From: Nitzschia sp. DOCU1
Lineage: Eukaryota > Bacillariophyta > Bacillariophyceae > Bacillariales > Bacillariaceae
Direction: 5' to 3'
Assembly: GCA_951394045.1 (NCBI GenBank)
Contig: OX595991.1
Location: 2,790,001-2,854,000 of the forward strand
Length of the DNA: 64,000 nt
Shown here piece after piece: positions 62,551 to 64,000 of this stretch. The position numbers and the translations under genes were made by a program. How positions within the stretch are numbered: the first letter of the stretch is position 1; each line of letters opens with the position of its first letter. The notes beneath the pieces were generated by a model that was not told the DNA's origin, ran no database searches, and saw only the letters and a list, made by a program, of their open reading frames with translations.

Positions 62551-63375
62551 TTACCTATCCATAGCCGCATCTCGTTCCAATACTTCCGGCGAGAACTTGA
62601 CCAAAAAGACAGCCTTTTCTCTTCGCGGCGGCATATTTGCATTGTTGTTGATGCTGTTGCTGTTATTGGGCGGATTCTCGCCTTCTTCCAGTTTCACCGA
62701 GTGAGCCGTCACGCGAGCGGAAAAGCCCGCCCCACTCAAAACCCCGGCCACAATCCCCGACATGTAGGCATCCACCGACAATTGTCCAAAATCACTGGGT
62801 ACACTGACAAACGTACTCGTCAAAGGTTCATAATCTACAATCATGTATTCATCAGCATGGTCGATACTTCGCTCCAATGAGTCAGCAGGCTTTCCAAAGA
62901 GCGATTTCCATACTTGCGTCGAAACAAATTGAAGGATGTTCATGACCCTTATCTCTCTCTTGTACTACACATGGGACGTGGGGTAAAGCAAGCAAGCAAG
63001 CAATCGTAAGATTCTGAGCGAACACCAAAATGCTAGCCCAAAAAGTTGAGGCATAAAAGTCCTTACATCTCGTGATCGATACGCCTGCAGTTCCAGTATT
63101 TTGAGGCCAATGCCGTATCCTGAAGATTCGAGTCTCCGTTCGAGTTCCGAAATGCTGTCGACTCTATTTTGATGATACTGAACTAATTCTGAATACAAGT
63201 ACGCAAAAGCCGACAGGGAAACGTTGCTATCCGTATTGGATCTGAAATCATGGGCACACAAGTTAGTTTGGTCGGAAGAACGAACTGAGGCTGCAATGGC
63301 GAGAGAAGCACGGGCGTACCTTGATCCTCTCCCTCCAAGGGGTCTGTCCAAAATGTTCACCGGTGGTCTGTTCAT
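62551..63375 (-). CDS. TRAPPC5: TRAPPC5 (Trs31 homologue), second copy
   Basis: Exons 63,320-63,375, 63,067-63,241 and 62,551-62,952, identical to the first copy in sequence and splice sites. Confidence 0.88.
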
Positions 63376-63800
63376 GATATCCACTCTTGATTAGAATGAT
63401 GTTGTAGACGTGCTTTGTGTTCACAATCACTTCGGCCGATTGCCTGAATGGGTCAGCTGCCGTTGTTGTTGTCGTCTTTCGCCGCATCATGGTCTCATCA
63501 TCCTGCCCCCACCACACTCACACACCGCGGGCTCTCTCATATTCGCAAATCCGATCGGTTGAGTCGAAGATGCATGGTGGACGGCAAGACCGCGTTGCGT
63601 CATCATTTGGCGACTCATTCGAATAATTGAAGTATCCAAAAATCCAAACTCGCGTCACGAGAGATCTTTGCATCCATATATTAATAGCATCCGGCCTCCT
63701 CGCGGTCGAAAGTTCTGTTCGAAGCGATCGCCATCATCGTGACACTTTCTTCGACGCCCAACAACCCATCGTGCTATCTGTCCTTCCCTTTGGCACTACC

Positions 63801-64000
63801 ATGTCTCGATCCAGTCATGGTGGGGGTATGATGCGACCGCTATGCATCGGAATGGTCGGCGCTGGTACCGTGGGTGGCGGCGTTTACGAGATTGTCATGG
63901 GACGTCTACTGGAACGGGCTTCCCAAGGAAAACGTCCTTTGTGGATCACAAAGATTTGTGTCAAGGATCTTTCCAAGCCACGGACCTTTCATTTGGATGA
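63801..64000 (+). CDS. Homoserine dehydrogenase, second copy, cut by window end
   Basis: The first 66 codons and part of the next are visible from the ATG at 63,801, including the G-A-G-T-V-G-G-G motif. Identical to the gene at 55,179. The rest lies beyond the window. Confidence 0.88.
   Translation, partial: MSRSSHGGGMMRPLCIGMVGAGTVGGGVYEIVMGRLLERASQGKRPLWITKICVKDLSKPRTFHLD

Larger units (their letters stand above)
57989..64000. repeat. Second copy of the ~6-kb duplicate
   Basis: Repeats 49,367-55,378 at a constant offset of 8,622 bp to the window end. All open frames of the first copy recur with identical length and sequence. The copy begins exactly at the gap edge. Confidence 0.95.

Noticed and set aside
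1..64000. tRNA, rRNA, spliceosomal RNA genes or CRISPR arrays
   Set aside because: I saw no cloverleaf with conserved T-arm sequence, no rRNA-like block and no spaced direct repeats of CRISPR type. A covariance-model search would be decisive and could not be run.

Overview
The window reads as nuclear DNA of a unicellular eukaryote, most likely a diatom or a close stramenopile (inference). Reasons: genes are spliced by GT-AG introns of about 43-114 nt, they lie on both strands without operons, intergenic stretches are a few hundred bases, the proteins are rich in Asn/Asp/Ser/Thr runs, and the repertoire is eukaryotic (TRAPPC5, Get1-like, a ZNFX1-type helicase, a DEAD-box helicase, a Shaker-type K+ channel with ankyrin repeats, GT92 glycosyltransferases). 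For several reading frames I moved the start to the first ATG because the longest open frame begins at TTG or GTG.

Layout. 1-9.1 kb: housekeeping and unknown genes, including a family-16 type methyltransferase, two multi-span membrane proteins and a leucine-rich-repeat-like protein. 9.3-15.4 kb and 26.1-27.6 kb: four minus-strand GT92 (DUF23) glycosyltransferase paralogues A-D. B is broken by two frameshifts. C is a mosaic of a B-like N-terminal half and a D-like C-terminal half. 15.4-26 kb: a gene-poor, repeat-rich interval with a 180-bp tandem repeat, a 194-bp tandem array whose units carry a TGACGTCA palindrome, a decayed histone H3-like gene with CENH3-like traits, a decayed lysine-rich gene and a decayed J-domain/lectin-like gene. 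28-57.8 kb: dense genes, namely an MTHFR-fold-like protein, the five-exon K+ channel, a RING protein, a Get1-like protein, a diatom-type unknown, an MFS transporter, a five-exon ZNFX1-like helicase with a nonsense codon and a frameshift, a CCCH/DEAD-box helicase, a coiled-coil protein, a DUF1769 protein, an unknown, TRAPPC5, homoserine dehydrogenase and a truncated membrane protein.

An N gap of exactly 200 bases lies at 57,789-57,988. Everything after it to the window end repeats 49,367-55,378 at a constant offset of 8,622 bp, and every open frame I compared is identical. This is more likely an assembly duplication (unmerged contig end or haplotig) than two real copies, so the second DUF1769, TRAPPC5 and homoserine dehydrogenase should not be counted as paralogues without evidence.

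The strongest items for follow-up are the GT92 cluster with its mosaic copy, the H3/CENH3-like relic beside the tandem array, the 26-nt microexon carrying most of the K+ selectivity filter, and the ZNFX1-type helicase with a C-terminal RZ finger in a protist.
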